A stretch of DNA of 64,000 nucleotides from CAWANF01 sp963783355 (GCA_963783355.1 CAWANF010000015.1:1-64000), one strand, 5' to 3'; positions 41,275-49,974 are shown, counted from the first letter of the stretch. Made by a program: numbers and translations. Notes: generated by a model not told the origin, from the letters alone.

Positions 41275-42993
41275 GTGAATAAAATTACCGAAAATCGTTT
41301 AATCCTTGACTCTATTGCCATAGGTATATTAGGGGCTCTTGGAGCCAATCTCTTTATTTTTCTGCTAAAATTATCAAATAAGTATCTTCTTCAGGGAATC
41401 GCGGGATATAAAGAACCGATGTTGCCTTCCGAGGGAGGCACACTTGTTCATCACATTGGCAGCCATGGGCTTTGGCTTGTCCCTGTTGTTCTTGCAGCAG
41501 CGGGATTAGTTGTTGGGCTTCTTATTTATAAATTAGCTCCGGATGCTGAAGAAGGCACCGATGCCGGTATTGAAGCTTTTCACCGCAAGGGTGGTTTCAT
41601 TCGGAAACGCGTTCCGTTTGTCAAATTGCTGGCATCGGCCCTGACTATTGGTTCAGGTGGCTCAGCCGGACGTGAAGGTCCCACCGTTTTAATCGGTGCC
41701 GGCCTCGGATCATTCTATGCACAATTGATGAAACGCGATGTGAGTGAGCGGCGGCTTTTGGTTCTGGTGGGAATGGCTTCCGGGCTCTCGGCTATATTTC
41801 GTTCCCCCATCGGGACAGCTTTTTTTGCCGTTGAGGTGCTTTATTCCAGCATGGAATTTGAAGCCATTGCACTCATCTATGCGCTGATCGGCAGCCTCGT
41901 TGCCTATGCTCTCAACGCACTTATTGTAGGTTGGAAACCCTTATTTTCAATCAACCAAACATTCAATTTCAACAATATACATAGTTTCGGCGAGTTCGCC
42001 GTACTCGGTATTGCATGTGGTATTTTGGCCGCCCTGATGCCTACTTTGTATTTCGAGATCAAAGCCTTTTTTACCAGGCTTAAGATTCCTTCATACATAA
42101 AACCAGCCATTGGAGGACTGTTAACCGGAATTTTCGCTTTATTTCTGCCACAGGTTCTGGGTGCAGGTTACGGCTGGATTCAACTGACACTCAATGGCGA
42201 TTTCACGATGAAAATCATGCTCATCCTGATTTTCGCTAAAATGATATCTTTTGCATTTACGGTAGGTTCGGGAGGCTCCGGCGGCGATATTATTCCCAGC
42301 TTGTTCATAGGTTCCATGATTGGCGGGGTGATCGCCCACCTTTTTCATCAACCTTCCACAGGATTTGTTGTTGTCGGAATGACGGCCTTTTTAGGAGCTG
42401 CGATGCGCATGCCTATTGCTGCCATCATTCTGGTTACAGAGATGACCAGTGGTTATGAATTACTCATTCCTGCCGGGATTGCCGTAATTGTCAGTTATCT
42501 GTTTCAGGAATTTCTCACCCGGCATGCCAAACACCGGACGATGTACAAAGCCCAGGTGCCCTATCGTTCCGATTCTCCTGCTCATGAAGAGGAACACTGG
42601 CGGCTTGCCTACCAGATGCTTCGGCACGATGATGTCAATCTTCCAAGTGATGTAGGTTACCTCGAACTTTTAAAATTGATTCAGTCGGGAGTTCCAATCA
42701 ATCTTTCCAATGGCAAAGATTTCCTTCTGGGTGAAATTCATGAAAATAGTCCGCTGCGTGGTAAATTCCTGAGTTCCGAGGAAGCAAATCCGCTTCATCA
42801 AAATGCTGAAGTGGTCGCATTATTACATGATGGAGATATTTTGGTCCCGAACGGACATACCAAATTACATAATAAAGATCAGTTGTTGGTCCTTGCCGAT
42901 ACTGACAAAACCGGAAAAATAAGAGAACTTCTGGCACCACCATCTTCCAGCAGGCAGGATGCTATAGATTCTGATAAAATCCTTAACTTCTAA
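41275..42993 (+). CDS. CLC-family chloride channel/antiporter inside the his operon
   Basis: A 572-residue CLC protein with about a dozen membrane segments. The gating-glutamate motif is GSGGSAGREGPTVLIGAG (residue about 135), and the second ion motif is GSGGSGGDIIPSLFIG. The usual GSGIP loop is replaced by EEGTDAGIEAFHRKGG. After the last helix (about 425), residues about 460-555 form a TrkA-C/RCK-like cytosolic domain (LGEIHENSPLRGKFLS, then GDILVPNGHTKLHNKDQLLVLA) instead of CBS domains. GTG start. It lies 53 bp after hisB and 20 bp before hisH, so it must be co-transcribed with histidine genes. No link between Cl- transport and histidine synthesis is known to me. Confidence 0.9.
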   Translation: MNKITENRLILDSIAIGILGALGANLFIFLLKLSNKYLLQGIAGYKEPMLPSEGGTLVHHIGSHGLWLVPVVLAAAGLVVGLLIYKLAPDAEEGTDAGIEAFHRKGGFIRKRVPFVKLLASALTIGSGGSAGREGPTVLIGAGLGSFYAQLMKRDVSERRLLVLVGMASGLSAIFRSPIGTAFFAVEVLYSSMEFEAIALIYALIGSLVAYALNALIVGWKPLFSINQTFNFNNIHSFGEFAVLGIACGILAALMPTLYFEIKAFFTRLKIPSYIKPAIGGLLTGIFALFLPQVLGAGYGWIQLTLNGDFTMKIMLILIFAKMISFAFTVGSGGSGGDIIPSLFIGSMIGGVIAHLFHQPSTGFVVVGMTAFLGAAMRMPIAAIILVTEMTSGYELLIPAGIAVIVSYLFQEFLTRHAKHRTMYKAQVPYRSDSPAHEEEHWRLAYQMLRHDDVNLPSDVGYLELLKLIQSGVPINLSNGKDFLLGEIHENSPLRGKFLSSEEANPLHQNAEVVALLHDGDILVPNGHTKLHNKDQLLVLADTDKTGKIRELLAPPSSSRQDAIDSDKILNF

Positions 42994-43013
42994 TAATAAC
43001 CGTTTCCAAAATT

Positions 43014-43616
43014 ATGATAGGTATCATCGATTACGAAGCTGGCAACATCGCTTCAGTCACTAATGCACTGAGCCGTTTGAATGTTGAATTCATGGTTACC
43101 AACAAATTGGATGAGTTGGATAAATGCGACGGATTGATTTTTCCCGGTGTCGGACACGCTTATTCCGCCATGAAAAGCCTGGAAGATCACCATCTCGTTG
43201 ACTGGATGCGAAATACAGAAAAACCATTGCTGGGAATATGCCTGGGAATGCAATTATTATATGAAGAATCGGAAGAAGGCCCGTGCCGGGGATTAGGTAT
43301 CATCCCTGGAAAATTAAAGAAATTTGACTCCTCAAAAGGGAAAGTTCCCCACATGGGATGGAATACATTCGATTCCATCCGAAAAGAAAGTCCCTTACTT
43401 GATGGACTCTCGCAAAATGACTTTTTCTATTACGTTCACTCTTACTACGCTCCGGTAAACGAGTACAGTATTGCCACCTGCGATTATATCTCCCCGTTTG
43501 CCTCGGTTGTAAGTAAGGATAATTTTTATGGCGTTCAATTCCACCCGGAAAAATCGGGGAAATCAGGTGAGATTTTGCTCCGTAACTTCCTGAGTCTCAT
43601 CAAACAACACGTGTGA
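43014..43616 (+). CDS. hisH: Imidazole glycerol phosphate synthase, glutaminase subunit
   Basis: A 200-residue class I glutamine amidotransferase that passes NH3 to HisF. It shows IGIIDYEAGNIASVTNAL, the oxyanion loop GVGHA, nucleophile GICLGMQLLYEES, LKKFDSSKGKVPHMGWN, and the catalytic His/Glu in YGVQFHPEKSGKSGEILLRNF. Its partner HisF is not in the window. It is the last gene of the unit, followed by a terminator. Confidence 0.97.
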   Translation: MIGIIDYEAGNIASVTNALSRLNVEFMVTNKLDELDKCDGLIFPGVGHAYSAMKSLEDHHLVDWMRNTEKPLLGICLGMQLLYEESEEGPCRGLGIIPGKLKKFDSSKGKVPHMGWNTFDSIRKESPLLDGLSQNDFFYYVHSYYAPVNEYSIATCDYISPFASVVSKDNFYGVQFHPEKSGKSGEILLRNFLSLIKQHV

Positions 43617-43636
43617 TATAGTCTTAGTATGTTATT

Positions 43637-43677
43637 GTTGAATAGTTGATATCCACTATTCAACTGATTATTTTTGC
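43637..43677 (+). terminator. Terminator of the his operon
   Basis: GTTGAATAG (43637-43645) pairs with CTATTCAAC (43656-43664), a perfect 9-bp stem with a 10-base loop, followed by TGATTATTTTTGC. It lies 20 bp after the hisH stop. Confidence 0.75.
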
Positions 43678-43812
43678 AGTCGAAATTCCATAGCCTGAAG
43701 CGACCGTGTAGCTATCGTTTTTCATTATTTCGGTCTCCGTTTTCCTTTCATCCCCATGCTCATTACTAGTATAAATTTCCAGTTGACTCACTCTTTATTT
43801 TCAATTATTTTT

Positions 43813-43832
43813 TTGACTAAACGTTCGGTCAA
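43813..43832. promoter_or_regulatory. TetR-type operator
   Basis: TTGACTAAACGTTCGGTCAA is an imperfect 20-bp palindrome around AACGTT; the half-sites TTGACTAAAC and TTGACCGAAC differ at two positions. It lies 13 bp before the tetR start codon. The ACCGAACGTTCGGT core is typical of operators for TetR regulators of lipid metabolism. Autoregulation of the downstream operon is inferred. Confidence 0.65.
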
Positions 43833-43845
43833 TAATAAATAATTA

Positions 43846-44445
43846 ATGGCACCAAAAACAAAAGAACAGTTTGCTGAAGAGAGAAAACGCAGCCGTGAAA
43901 ATATCATGAAGGCGGCATTGGACCTGTTTGCTAATAACGGTTACCAAAATACTTCCATCAATCAGATTGCAAAAAAGGCTGACGTTTCCAAAGGGCTCAT
44001 TTATAATTACTTCACAAGTAAAGAAGAATTGTTGATAGAATTGGTCCAGGATGGCTTGAAAGTAATGGCCGGTTTATTCTCGGCACTGGATACACAGGAA
44101 TCGCCATTTGAGCAGTTGAAACATCTTTTGACGCTTACCTTCGGGATGATGAAACAGGAGATAAATTATTGGCAGCTGTACACCTCTCTTATCACACAAA
44201 CAGGCCATATCCAAAAATTACAGGAGGTTTTAAAACCCGTTTACTTTGAGATGCTCAATATGCTGGCTCATTATTTTGAAGAAATGGGCTACGATCAACC
44301 GGAGCTGGAAGCCAGGAAAATCACAGCACTGATCGACGGTATATCCCTGCATTATTTATTCGCTGACGAAAATTATCCCATCGACGAGATTGTAAACTAC
44401 ATTTTATCGCAGTATTCCAAAGATTTTAAACAAAAAAAATCATGA
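43846..44445 (+). CDS. TetR/AcrR-family transcriptional regulator
   Basis: A 199-residue repressor. The N-terminal HTH is typical: RENIMKAALDLFANNGYQNTSINQIAKKADVSKGLIYNYFTSKEELLIELV (residues about 17-67). The C-terminal ligand domain includes RKITALIDGISLHYLFADENYP. It is the first gene of the transport operon and overlaps the next gene by ATGA. A palindromic operator sits just upstream. It likely senses a lipid or other hydrophobic ligand and controls the export genes behind it; the ligand is unknown. Confidence 0.92.
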   Translation: MAPKTKEQFAEERKRSRENIMKAALDLFANNGYQNTSINQIAKKADVSKGLIYNYFTSKEELLIELVQDGLKVMAGLFSALDTQESPFEQLKHLLTLTFGMMKQEINYWQLYTSLITQTGHIQKLQEVLKPVYFEMLNMLAHYFEEMGYDQPELEARKITALIDGISLHYLFADENYPIDEIVNYILSQYSKDFKQKKS

Positions 44446-45221
44446 AACCATTTTGTCATTACAGGAAGTATCAAACGGTGAAAATCACTGTTCTTTTGAT
44501 TTTAAGCTTGTTCATCCCAATTTTATCCTATGCCCAGGATGCCAATGAAATAATCAAAAAGGTGGATCAAAAAATGCGGGGCGAGACATCCCAGGCACAA
44601 GTAACCATGAAAATTGTTCGTCCAACATGGTCGCGTTCGGTTTCGTTCAAATTCTGGTCGAAAGGAACTGATTATTCATTGATTCTGATTACAGCTCCGG
44701 CACGCGATGAAGGTTCATCTTTTTTAAAACGTGATAAAGAAATATGGAACTGGGTTCCAAGGATCAGCCGTGTCGTCAAGCTGCCTCCATCCATGATGAT
44801 GCAATCCTGGATGGGGTCTGATTTTACCAATGATGATCTCATCAAAGAATCGTCGATGGTCACCGATTATACACATAAGATTGTCGGAGATAGTACGATC
44901 AGTGGCTGGGACTGCTACGAAATCCAGATGACTCCCAAACCCAATGCTGCCGTCGTGTGGGGTAAAGTACTTATATGGGCTTCCAAAAAAGAATACATGG
45001 AGCTGAAGGCTGAATTTTTTGATGAAGACGGTTACCTGGTAAACACCATGGAGACCAGCGATATAAAGAAATTGGGCGGACGGCTGTTGCCGGCTCATAT
45101 GGAAATGATTCCTGCCGGGAAAAAGGGCCACAAGACCATCCTGGAATATCAATCCATGAAATTCAACGAACCCATCCCAGACCGTTTCTTCTCCATTCAA
45201 AACATGAAAAGGCTCCAGTGA
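44442..45221 (+). CDS. LolA-like outer-membrane lipoprotein-sorting protein
   Basis: A 259-residue periplasmic protein of the LolA_like family (PF17131-type). A signal peptide (VLLILSLFIPILSYA, cut before QD) is followed by DANEIIKKVDQKMRGETSQAQVTMKIVRP. The hallmark segment SFKFWSKGTDYSLILITAPARDEGSSFLKRDKEIWNWVPRISRVVKLPPSMMMQSWMGSDFTNDD lies around residues 65-130. The fold is an open beta-barrel for carrying lipids or lipoproteins between membranes. Its start overlaps tetR (ATGA). Its TGA is within the first unit of the heptamer array at 45216. Together with the ABC genes it is probably the periplasmic carrier of the system. Confidence 0.9.
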   Translation: MKPFCHYRKYQTVKITVLLILSLFIPILSYAQDANEIIKKVDQKMRGETSQAQVTMKIVRPTWSRSVSFKFWSKGTDYSLILITAPARDEGSSFLKRDKEIWNWVPRISRVVKLPPSMMMQSWMGSDFTNDDLIKESSMVTDYTHKIVGDSTISGWDCYEIQMTPKPNAAVVWGKVLIWASKKEYMELKAEFFDEDGYLVNTMETSDIKKLGGRLLPAHMEMIPAGKKGHKTILEYQSMKFNEPIPDRFFSIQNMKRLQ

Positions 45222-45296
45222 TCAGTGATCAGTGATCAGTGATCAATTAACAGTTAACAGTTAACAGTTAACAGTGAACAGTGAACAATAAACAAT
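45216..45296. repeat. Heptamer array left of four-helix-bundle gene
   Basis: About 11 consecutive 7-bp units in phase: CAGTGAT x4 (45216-45243), a CAAT junction, TAACAGT x4 (45248-45275), then GAACAGT, GAACAAT and AAACAAT. The array starts inside the last codons of the LolA-like gene and supplies its stop codon. It ends 3 bp before the next ATG. The units drift from one to the next, as if copied and mutated in order. Confidence 0.9.
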
Positions 45297-45299
45297 GTT

Positions 45300-45656
45300 A
45301 TGGAGAATGTCCTTTACGATAAGTCTTATGAATTTTCTATCAGAATAATCAGAATTTATCAATTCATGGTTACCGAGAAAAAAGAATATACTTTATCCCG
45401 ACAGATATTAAGAAGCGGGACGTCAATTGGAGCAAATGTTGCTGAAGCAAATGGAGCAATATCAAAAGTGGATTTTTCTGCTAAAATATCTATTGCTTAC
45501 AAAGAGTGCCTCGAAACCAAATATTGGCTTAGCCTTCTGAAAGACACTGGTTATATCGAAACTAATGTATTTGAAGAATTACATACACTGGCAGACGAAA
45601 TTGCTAAAATCTTGTTCAGTATTCTCAAAAAAACTCGGATTAAATCTGATCATTGA
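45300..45656 (+). CDS. Four-helix-bundle protein (S23/IVP family)
   Basis: A 118-residue helical protein of the family found in 23S rRNA intervening sequences and as Avd-like accessory proteins. Family motifs are FSIRIIRIYQFMVTEKKEYTLSRQILRSGTSIGANVAEANGA, then FSAKISIAYKECLETKYWLSLL and LADEIAKILFSILKKTR. No rRNA, reverse transcriptase or variable repeat is near, so it is a free-standing member. It interrupts an otherwise tightly packed transport operon and is bracketed on both sides by 7-bp arrays, one holding its own stop codon (TGA 45654-45656). This suggests insertion as a unit. Function unknown. Confidence 0.9.
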   Translation: MENVLYDKSYEFSIRIIRIYQFMVTEKKEYTLSRQILRSGTSIGANVAEANGAISKVDFSAKISIAYKECLETKYWLSLLKDTGYIETNVFEELHTLADEIAKILFSILKKTRIKSDH

Positions 45657-45674
45657 TCAATGTTAATTGTTAAT
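45647..45674. repeat. Heptamer array right of four-helix-bundle gene
   Basis: Four 7-bp units in phase: TGATCAT, TGATCAA, TGTTAAT, TGTTAAT, then TGAAAAA. The array overlaps the stop codon of the four-helix-bundle gene and ends about 10 bp before the FtsX gene start. It shares TGATCAA with the left array, and its TGTTAA is the reverse complement of the TTAACA in the left units. Confidence 0.8.
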
Positions 45675-45683
45675 TGAAAAAAC

Positions 45684-46904
45684 ATGCTTTTTCTAAGATT
45701 GGCCTGGAGGAATCTCTGGCGAAATAAACGCCGTACTTTCATCACTACCTTTTCAGTGATGCTGGCGGTCATGTTATCGGCCCTTACCCGATCCATGCAG
45801 TTGGGTTCCTACGACAACATGATAAAAAACACAGCCGGTACCTTTTCCGGGTATATCCAAATCCATACCAAGGGATACTGGAATGACCAGACGCTGAATA
45901 ACAGCCTGCAGGAATCGGATTCATTGAATGCGGTTCTTAAGAAACATCCCGGAGTTCAGTATATCGTTCCCCGGCTCGATTCGTACGTACTTGCCGCCGG
46001 CGCCAAAACAAGCCGTGCTGCCATGGTCGTCGGTATTGATCCAAGTGCGGAATCACACCTGAGTAATCCGGTTAAAAGGCTGACCAAAGGAAATGTTCTC
46101 ACCTCGGCTGATGAAAATGGCGTAGTCATCGCTGATGGACTGGCCGATCAGTTGAATGTCGGGTTACATGATACGCTGGTTTTGCTCGGACAAGGTTATC
46201 ACGGTATGAGTGCCGCCGGGAAATATCCTATTATCGGGCTGGTCCATCTCCCCCAACCTGACTTCAACCGCGTATTGGTTTACATGCCGATAAAACAGGC
46301 ACAATACTTTTTCGGTGCAAATGATCGCGTCACCGCACTGGCTTTAATACTCAACAAAACCGATATCGTACATGACCTTGCAACATCATTAAAAAAGGAA
46401 CTCCCGGGCAAATACGAGGTGATGTCGTGGCAGCAAATGATGCCGGAACTTGTCCAGGCTATCGAAGCAGATAACAACGGGGGCATCATCATGCTGATGG
46501 TCTTGTATATGATTGTGGGATTCGGAATTCTCGGAACGGTATTAATGATGACTGCCGAGCGACGATACGAGCTTGGAATCATGCTGGCCGTCGGGATGCG
46601 GCGAATACGGCTTGGGCTTACTTTACTGACGGAAACCATATCTATGGCATTGCTTGGCACATTTTTAGGAATCGTTGCAAGCCTTCCCATAATGTGGTAC
46701 TTCCATCTCAACCCGATTTATCTATACGGCAATATTGCCAAAGGGATTGAATCGTACGGAATGGAACCGATCCTCCCGTTTTCAGTCGACCCATCCATAT
46801 TGTATTCGCAGGCATTCATCGTTTTTGTGATGGCATTGCTCGTTTCGCTTTACCCTTTGTGGTACACCTATAAATTAAATGTTAACTCGGCCCTCAGAGC
46901 ATAA
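45684..46904 (+). CDS. FtsX-family ABC transporter permease (1)
   Basis: A 406-residue permease of the MacB/LolC-E type. One N-terminal membrane helix (FLRLAWRNLWRNKRRTFITTFSVMLAVMLSALT), a periplasmic core domain (about 45-265), and three C-terminal helices beginning GIIMLMVLYMIVGFGILGTVLMMTAERRYELGIMLAVGMRRIRL, where the coupling motif contacts the ATPase. It probably pairs with the next permease as a heterodimer. Such transporters use ATP to move lipids, lipoproteins or small molecules from the outer leaflet to a periplasmic carrier, here plausibly the LolA-like protein. Confidence 0.9.
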   Translation: MLFLRLAWRNLWRNKRRTFITTFSVMLAVMLSALTRSMQLGSYDNMIKNTAGTFSGYIQIHTKGYWNDQTLNNSLQESDSLNAVLKKHPGVQYIVPRLDSYVLAAGAKTSRAAMVVGIDPSAESHLSNPVKRLTKGNVLTSADENGVVIADGLADQLNVGLHDTLVLLGQGYHGMSAAGKYPIIGLVHLPQPDFNRVLVYMPIKQAQYFFGANDRVTALALILNKTDIVHDLATSLKKELPGKYEVMSWQQMMPELVQAIEADNNGGIIMLMVLYMIVGFGILGTVLMMTAERRYELGIMLAVGMRRIRLGLTLLTETISMALLGTFLGIVASLPIMWYFHLNPIYLYGNIAKGIESYGMEPILPFSVDPSILYSQAFIVFVMALLVSLYPLWYTYKLNVNSALRA

Positions 46905-46914
46905 TCGGAATTCT

Positions 46915-48135
46915 ATGTGGTACATGATTAAAATAAGTTGGAAGAATGTCTGGCGTAACCCGGTGCGAAGCGGTGTGGTGGTTACGGCTATATTTTTAGG
47001 TATCTGGGCCGGCGTTTTCATATCTGCCTTCTCCAATGGAATGGTTATCCAGCGCATGAACGACCAGCTGAATACCTATACCGGGCATATCCAGATTCAC
47101 AACCCGGCTTTCATCAATGACAAAAAAATTGGCGATTTGATACCGGATCCCGATTCCGTAATGGATGTCGTCAAAAAAACAACCGGCGTGACTGGAGTCG
47201 TCCATCATACTATCGCTATCGGGCTGGCCTCGAGCAGCACCAATTCTTATGGCGTCATGATTAACGGCGTCAATTCGAAACAGGAATCATCTGTATTAAA
47301 CCTGCCGCATAAGGTAGTAGAAGGAAAATTTCTGGAAGGAATATCGAGGTATCCTGTCGTCATCGGGAAAGTTTTGGCCAACCGGCTGAATGTTCATTTA
47401 CATTCAAAAATTGTTCTGACATTCCAGGACACGACGGGCAACATCACAGCTTCCGCATTTCGTATTGCCGGTATCTATGAGACGACCAACCGTACCTACG
47501 ACGAAAGTAATGTTTTTGTGCGGGCTTCCGACCTGAATGCATTGATTGGAACCACCGGACTCGTCAATGAAATTGTCATAAAAGTCGATGATCCGGCAAA
47601 TGCACAACATATCACAGATGAACTGGCACCAAAATTTCCAAATCTTAAAGTACAGAGCTGGCAGCAGGTCGCCCCGGAAATACAGTTCCTGAATGATTCC
47701 ATGAACCTGTCGATTTACATTTTTATGGGGATTCTCATCCTGGCGCTGGCCCTGGGTATCATCAATACCATGCTTATGGCTATCATGGAACGAACAAGGG
47801 AACTCGGAATGCTGATGGCGGTCGGGATGAGCAAAAACAGGTTATTCAGTATGATTGTCGGTGAGACATTTTTCCTAAGTTTCGTTGGGGCCCCGATTGG
47901 AATTTTCCTGTCGTGGATAACCATTTCCTTGACGGGGCACTTCGGTATCAATCTTGGATTCCTGTCCAAGGGCTTAACTCAATTCGGATATGGATACATG
48001 ATCTATCCGTCCCTGCATCCATCATACTATTTGACGATAACATTAATGATGATGATTGCGGCTCTCCTTGCATCCATTTACCCGGCCTGGAAAGCATTAC
48101 GACTCAAACCAATACAGGCTATACGAAAAATTTAA
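46915..48135 (+). CDS. FtsX-family ABC transporter permease (2)
   Basis: About 407 residues; a paralogue of the preceding permease with the same topology. N-terminal helix MIKISWKNVWRNPVRSGVVVTAIFLGIWAGVFISAF, a periplasmic domain opening TYTGHIQIHNPAFINDKKIGDL, and C-terminal helices with MGILILALALGIINTMLMAIMERTRELGMLMAVGMSKNRLF (coupling helix). The start at 46915 leaves a 10-bp gap to the first permease; an in-frame upstream start at 46879 would overlap it. The ATPase gene follows after 6 bp. Confidence 0.9.
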   Translation: MWYMIKISWKNVWRNPVRSGVVVTAIFLGIWAGVFISAFSNGMVIQRMNDQLNTYTGHIQIHNPAFINDKKIGDLIPDPDSVMDVVKKTTGVTGVVHHTIAIGLASSSTNSYGVMINGVNSKQESSVLNLPHKVVEGKFLEGISRYPVVIGKVLANRLNVHLHSKIVLTFQDTTGNITASAFRIAGIYETTNRTYDESNVFVRASDLNALIGTTGLVNEIVIKVDDPANAQHITDELAPKFPNLKVQSWQQVAPEIQFLNDSMNLSIYIFMGILILALALGIINTMLMAIMERTRELGMLMAVGMSKNRLFSMIVGETFFLSFVGAPIGIFLSWITISLTGHFGINLGFLSKGLTQFGYGYMIYPSLHPSYYLTITLMMMIAALLASIYPAWKALRLKPIQAIRKI

Positions 48136-48141
48136 CAGCTT

Positions 48142-48825
48142 ATGTCAATAATCGAAACAAAAGACTTAACGAAAACATATACCGAGACATCGGTTCCCGT
48201 ACACGCTTTAAATGGCGTCACGCTGAATATTGAAACCGGGGAATTCACTGCTATCGTCGGTCCGTCAGGCTCAGGTAAATCAACGTTGCTGAATATTATT
48301 GGCGGACTCGACACCCCGTCCTCAGGATCTGTTCATGTCAATGGTACCGATTTAAGCACTCTGAAGGATAATGAACTCATCCGGTTTCGGCTGAATAACA
48401 TCGGGTTCGTGTTCCAGGCCTATAACCTGATACCGGTTTTAACAGCCCGGGAAAATGTGGAATTTATCATGCAATTGCAGGGCAAATCACATAATGAATG
48501 CAGGCAGAGAAGTGAATCATTGCTCAGTTCGGTTGGCCTGGAAGACCGGTTCACGAATCGCCCGACAGAATTATCCGGAGGGCAGCAACAACGCGTAGCC
48601 GTGGCACGGGCATTAGCTTCGAAACCAAAGTTTGTTATGGCGGATGAACCGACGGCCAACCTCGATTCCGCTTCCACGGCAAACCTGCTCGATATCATGC
48701 ACCGGCTGAACCGGGAAGAAAACATGACGTTTATCTTTTCAACTCATGATCAACGTGTCATTGACAGGGCTCAACGGGTTATTACATTGGAAGACGGACG
48801 CATAATCAGCGATAAAACAGTCTGA
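48142..48825 (+). CDS. ABC transporter ATP-binding protein (LolD/MacB type)
   Basis: A 227-residue ATPase of complete length. Walker A GPSGSGKSTLLNIIGGLD, Q-loop FVFQAYNLIPVLTARENVEF, signature LSGGQQQRVAVARALASKP, Walker B FVMADEPTANLDS, switch His in FIFSTHDQRV. The LolD/MacB subfamily is indicated by the LNIIGGLDTPSSG spacing and the FtsX partners. It energises the two permeases upstream; 6 bp separate it from each neighbour. Confidence 0.95.
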   Translation: MSIIETKDLTKTYTETSVPVHALNGVTLNIETGEFTAIVGPSGSGKSTLLNIIGGLDTPSSGSVHVNGTDLSTLKDNELIRFRLNNIGFVFQAYNLIPVLTARENVEFIMQLQGKSHNECRQRSESLLSSVGLEDRFTNRPTELSGGQQQRVAVARALASKPKFVMADEPTANLDSASTANLLDIMHRLNREENMTFIFSTHDQRVIDRAQRVITLEDGRIISDKTV

Positions 48826-48831
48826 TCAGGT

Positions 48832-49974
48832 ATGAAAAAGTTATTAGGGATACTATTCGTCATCATTGGTTTATATAGCAATGCCCATGCCCAGCTTGTC
48901 AAAGCGGATGGTTACCTCAAGGAGTTGGGAACACTGAGTTTTGACAACAACCTGGGCACATTACATTACGATAATCTCATTCATAACCGGGTTAATACAC
49001 ATTGGAAATTTAAACCGAACTGGACGGCCGAGGCCGATATAAGAACTCGTATTTTCAATGGATTTTCGGTTGAAAACATCCCTCAATTCGGAAAAACAAT
49101 CGGCAAAGATAATGGATTGGTCAGCTTGTCGTGGAACATTATAGATTCGCATAATCTTGTCATGAATACACAGATTGATCGTTTATATACGACGTATTAC
49201 ACCAACAAATGGGAACTGGATGTCGGACGTCAGCGGATAAACTGGGGCAGGACCTTAGTCTGGAATCCCAATGATTTATTCAATACCTATTCTTATCTCG
49301 ATTTCGATTATGAAGAACGTCCCGGTGCCGATGCCATACGTTTCCAGTATTTTACCGGCTTTGCCTCAGGTTATGAAGTTGCATTTAAACCGGCCCGGGA
49401 TATGAAACAATCGGTGGCGGCATTTCTGGCGAGAGAACATTTCGGACAATATGATTTCCAGGGGCTTGCCGGATATTATCGGGATATGCTGGCCCTGGGT
49501 GGCGGATGGGCCGGACCGATTGGGCAGGCTGGCTTTAAGGGTGAATTCACTTATTTCAACCCGCTCTGGAAAAGTTATCATGGTTCAGGTTACTTGCTGG
49601 CTTCAACATCCATCGATTATTCTTTCTCCAACTCACTATATCTTTATGGGGAATTCTTATTCAACGGAAACTGGCACAAACAGACCAATCCCGCTTATAT
49701 TCTTACAAGCACGTTGTCCGCCAATAATTTATTTGTTTCCCGCACGGCCATGTTTTTAGAAGCAAGTTACCCGGTCACTCCCCTCGTCACCCTGATGATG
49801 TCCGGGATTTTCAGTACATCATCCCATTTGAATATTATCATACCACAGGTAACGATTTCGCTTTCAAATAATCTTGATTTTCTACTGTTGGCACAGGTAT
49901 TAAGAAACCAGGCTATTGAACAGGTAATTGGAACACCTAATATTCTTTACGCGCGACTTAAGTATTCGTTCTAA
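48832..49974 (+). CDS. Outer-membrane beta-barrel protein of the ABC operon
   Basis: A 380-residue protein with a signal peptide (LLGILFVIIGLYSNAHA, cut before QL) followed by strand-rich sequence ending in the outer-membrane signature YARLKYSF with a C-terminal Phe. The block WELDVGRQRINWGRTLVWNPNDLFNTYSYLDFDYEERPGADAIRFQY resembles DUF1302-like porins encoded with LolA-like proteins. It is the last gene of the TetR-LolA-FtsX-FtsX-ATPase operon (6 bp after the ATPase). It could be the outer-membrane exit or docking site of the transported substrate. Family name not certain. Confidence 0.75.
   Translation: MKKLLGILFVIIGLYSNAHAQLVKADGYLKELGTLSFDNNLGTLHYDNLIHNRVNTHWKFKPNWTAEADIRTRIFNGFSVENIPQFGKTIGKDNGLVSLSWNIIDSHNLVMNTQIDRLYTTYYTNKWELDVGRQRINWGRTLVWNPNDLFNTYSYLDFDYEERPGADAIRFQYFTGFASGYEVAFKPARDMKQSVAAFLAREHFGQYDFQGLAGYYRDMLALGGGWAGPIGQAGFKGEFTYFNPLWKSYHGSGYLLASTSIDYSFSNSLYLYGEFLFNGNWHKQTNPAYILTSTLSANNLFVSRTAMFLEASYPVTPLVTLMMSGIFSTSSHLNIIIPQVTISLSNNLDFLLLAQVLRNQAIEQVIGTPNILYARLKYSF

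Noticed and set aside
44724..45200. 158-codon minus-strand ORF inside the LolA-like gene
   Set aside because: Complement of a real gene with signal peptide and family motifs; no independent support.
45300..45656. Four-helix-bundle protein as part of a diversity-generating retroelement or rRNA intervening sequence
   Set aside because: No reverse transcriptase, template/variable repeat or 23S rRNA is present in the window.
45216..45674. Heptamer arrays as CRISPR repeats
   Set aside because: Units are 7 bp, directly tandem, without spacers; no cas genes nearby.
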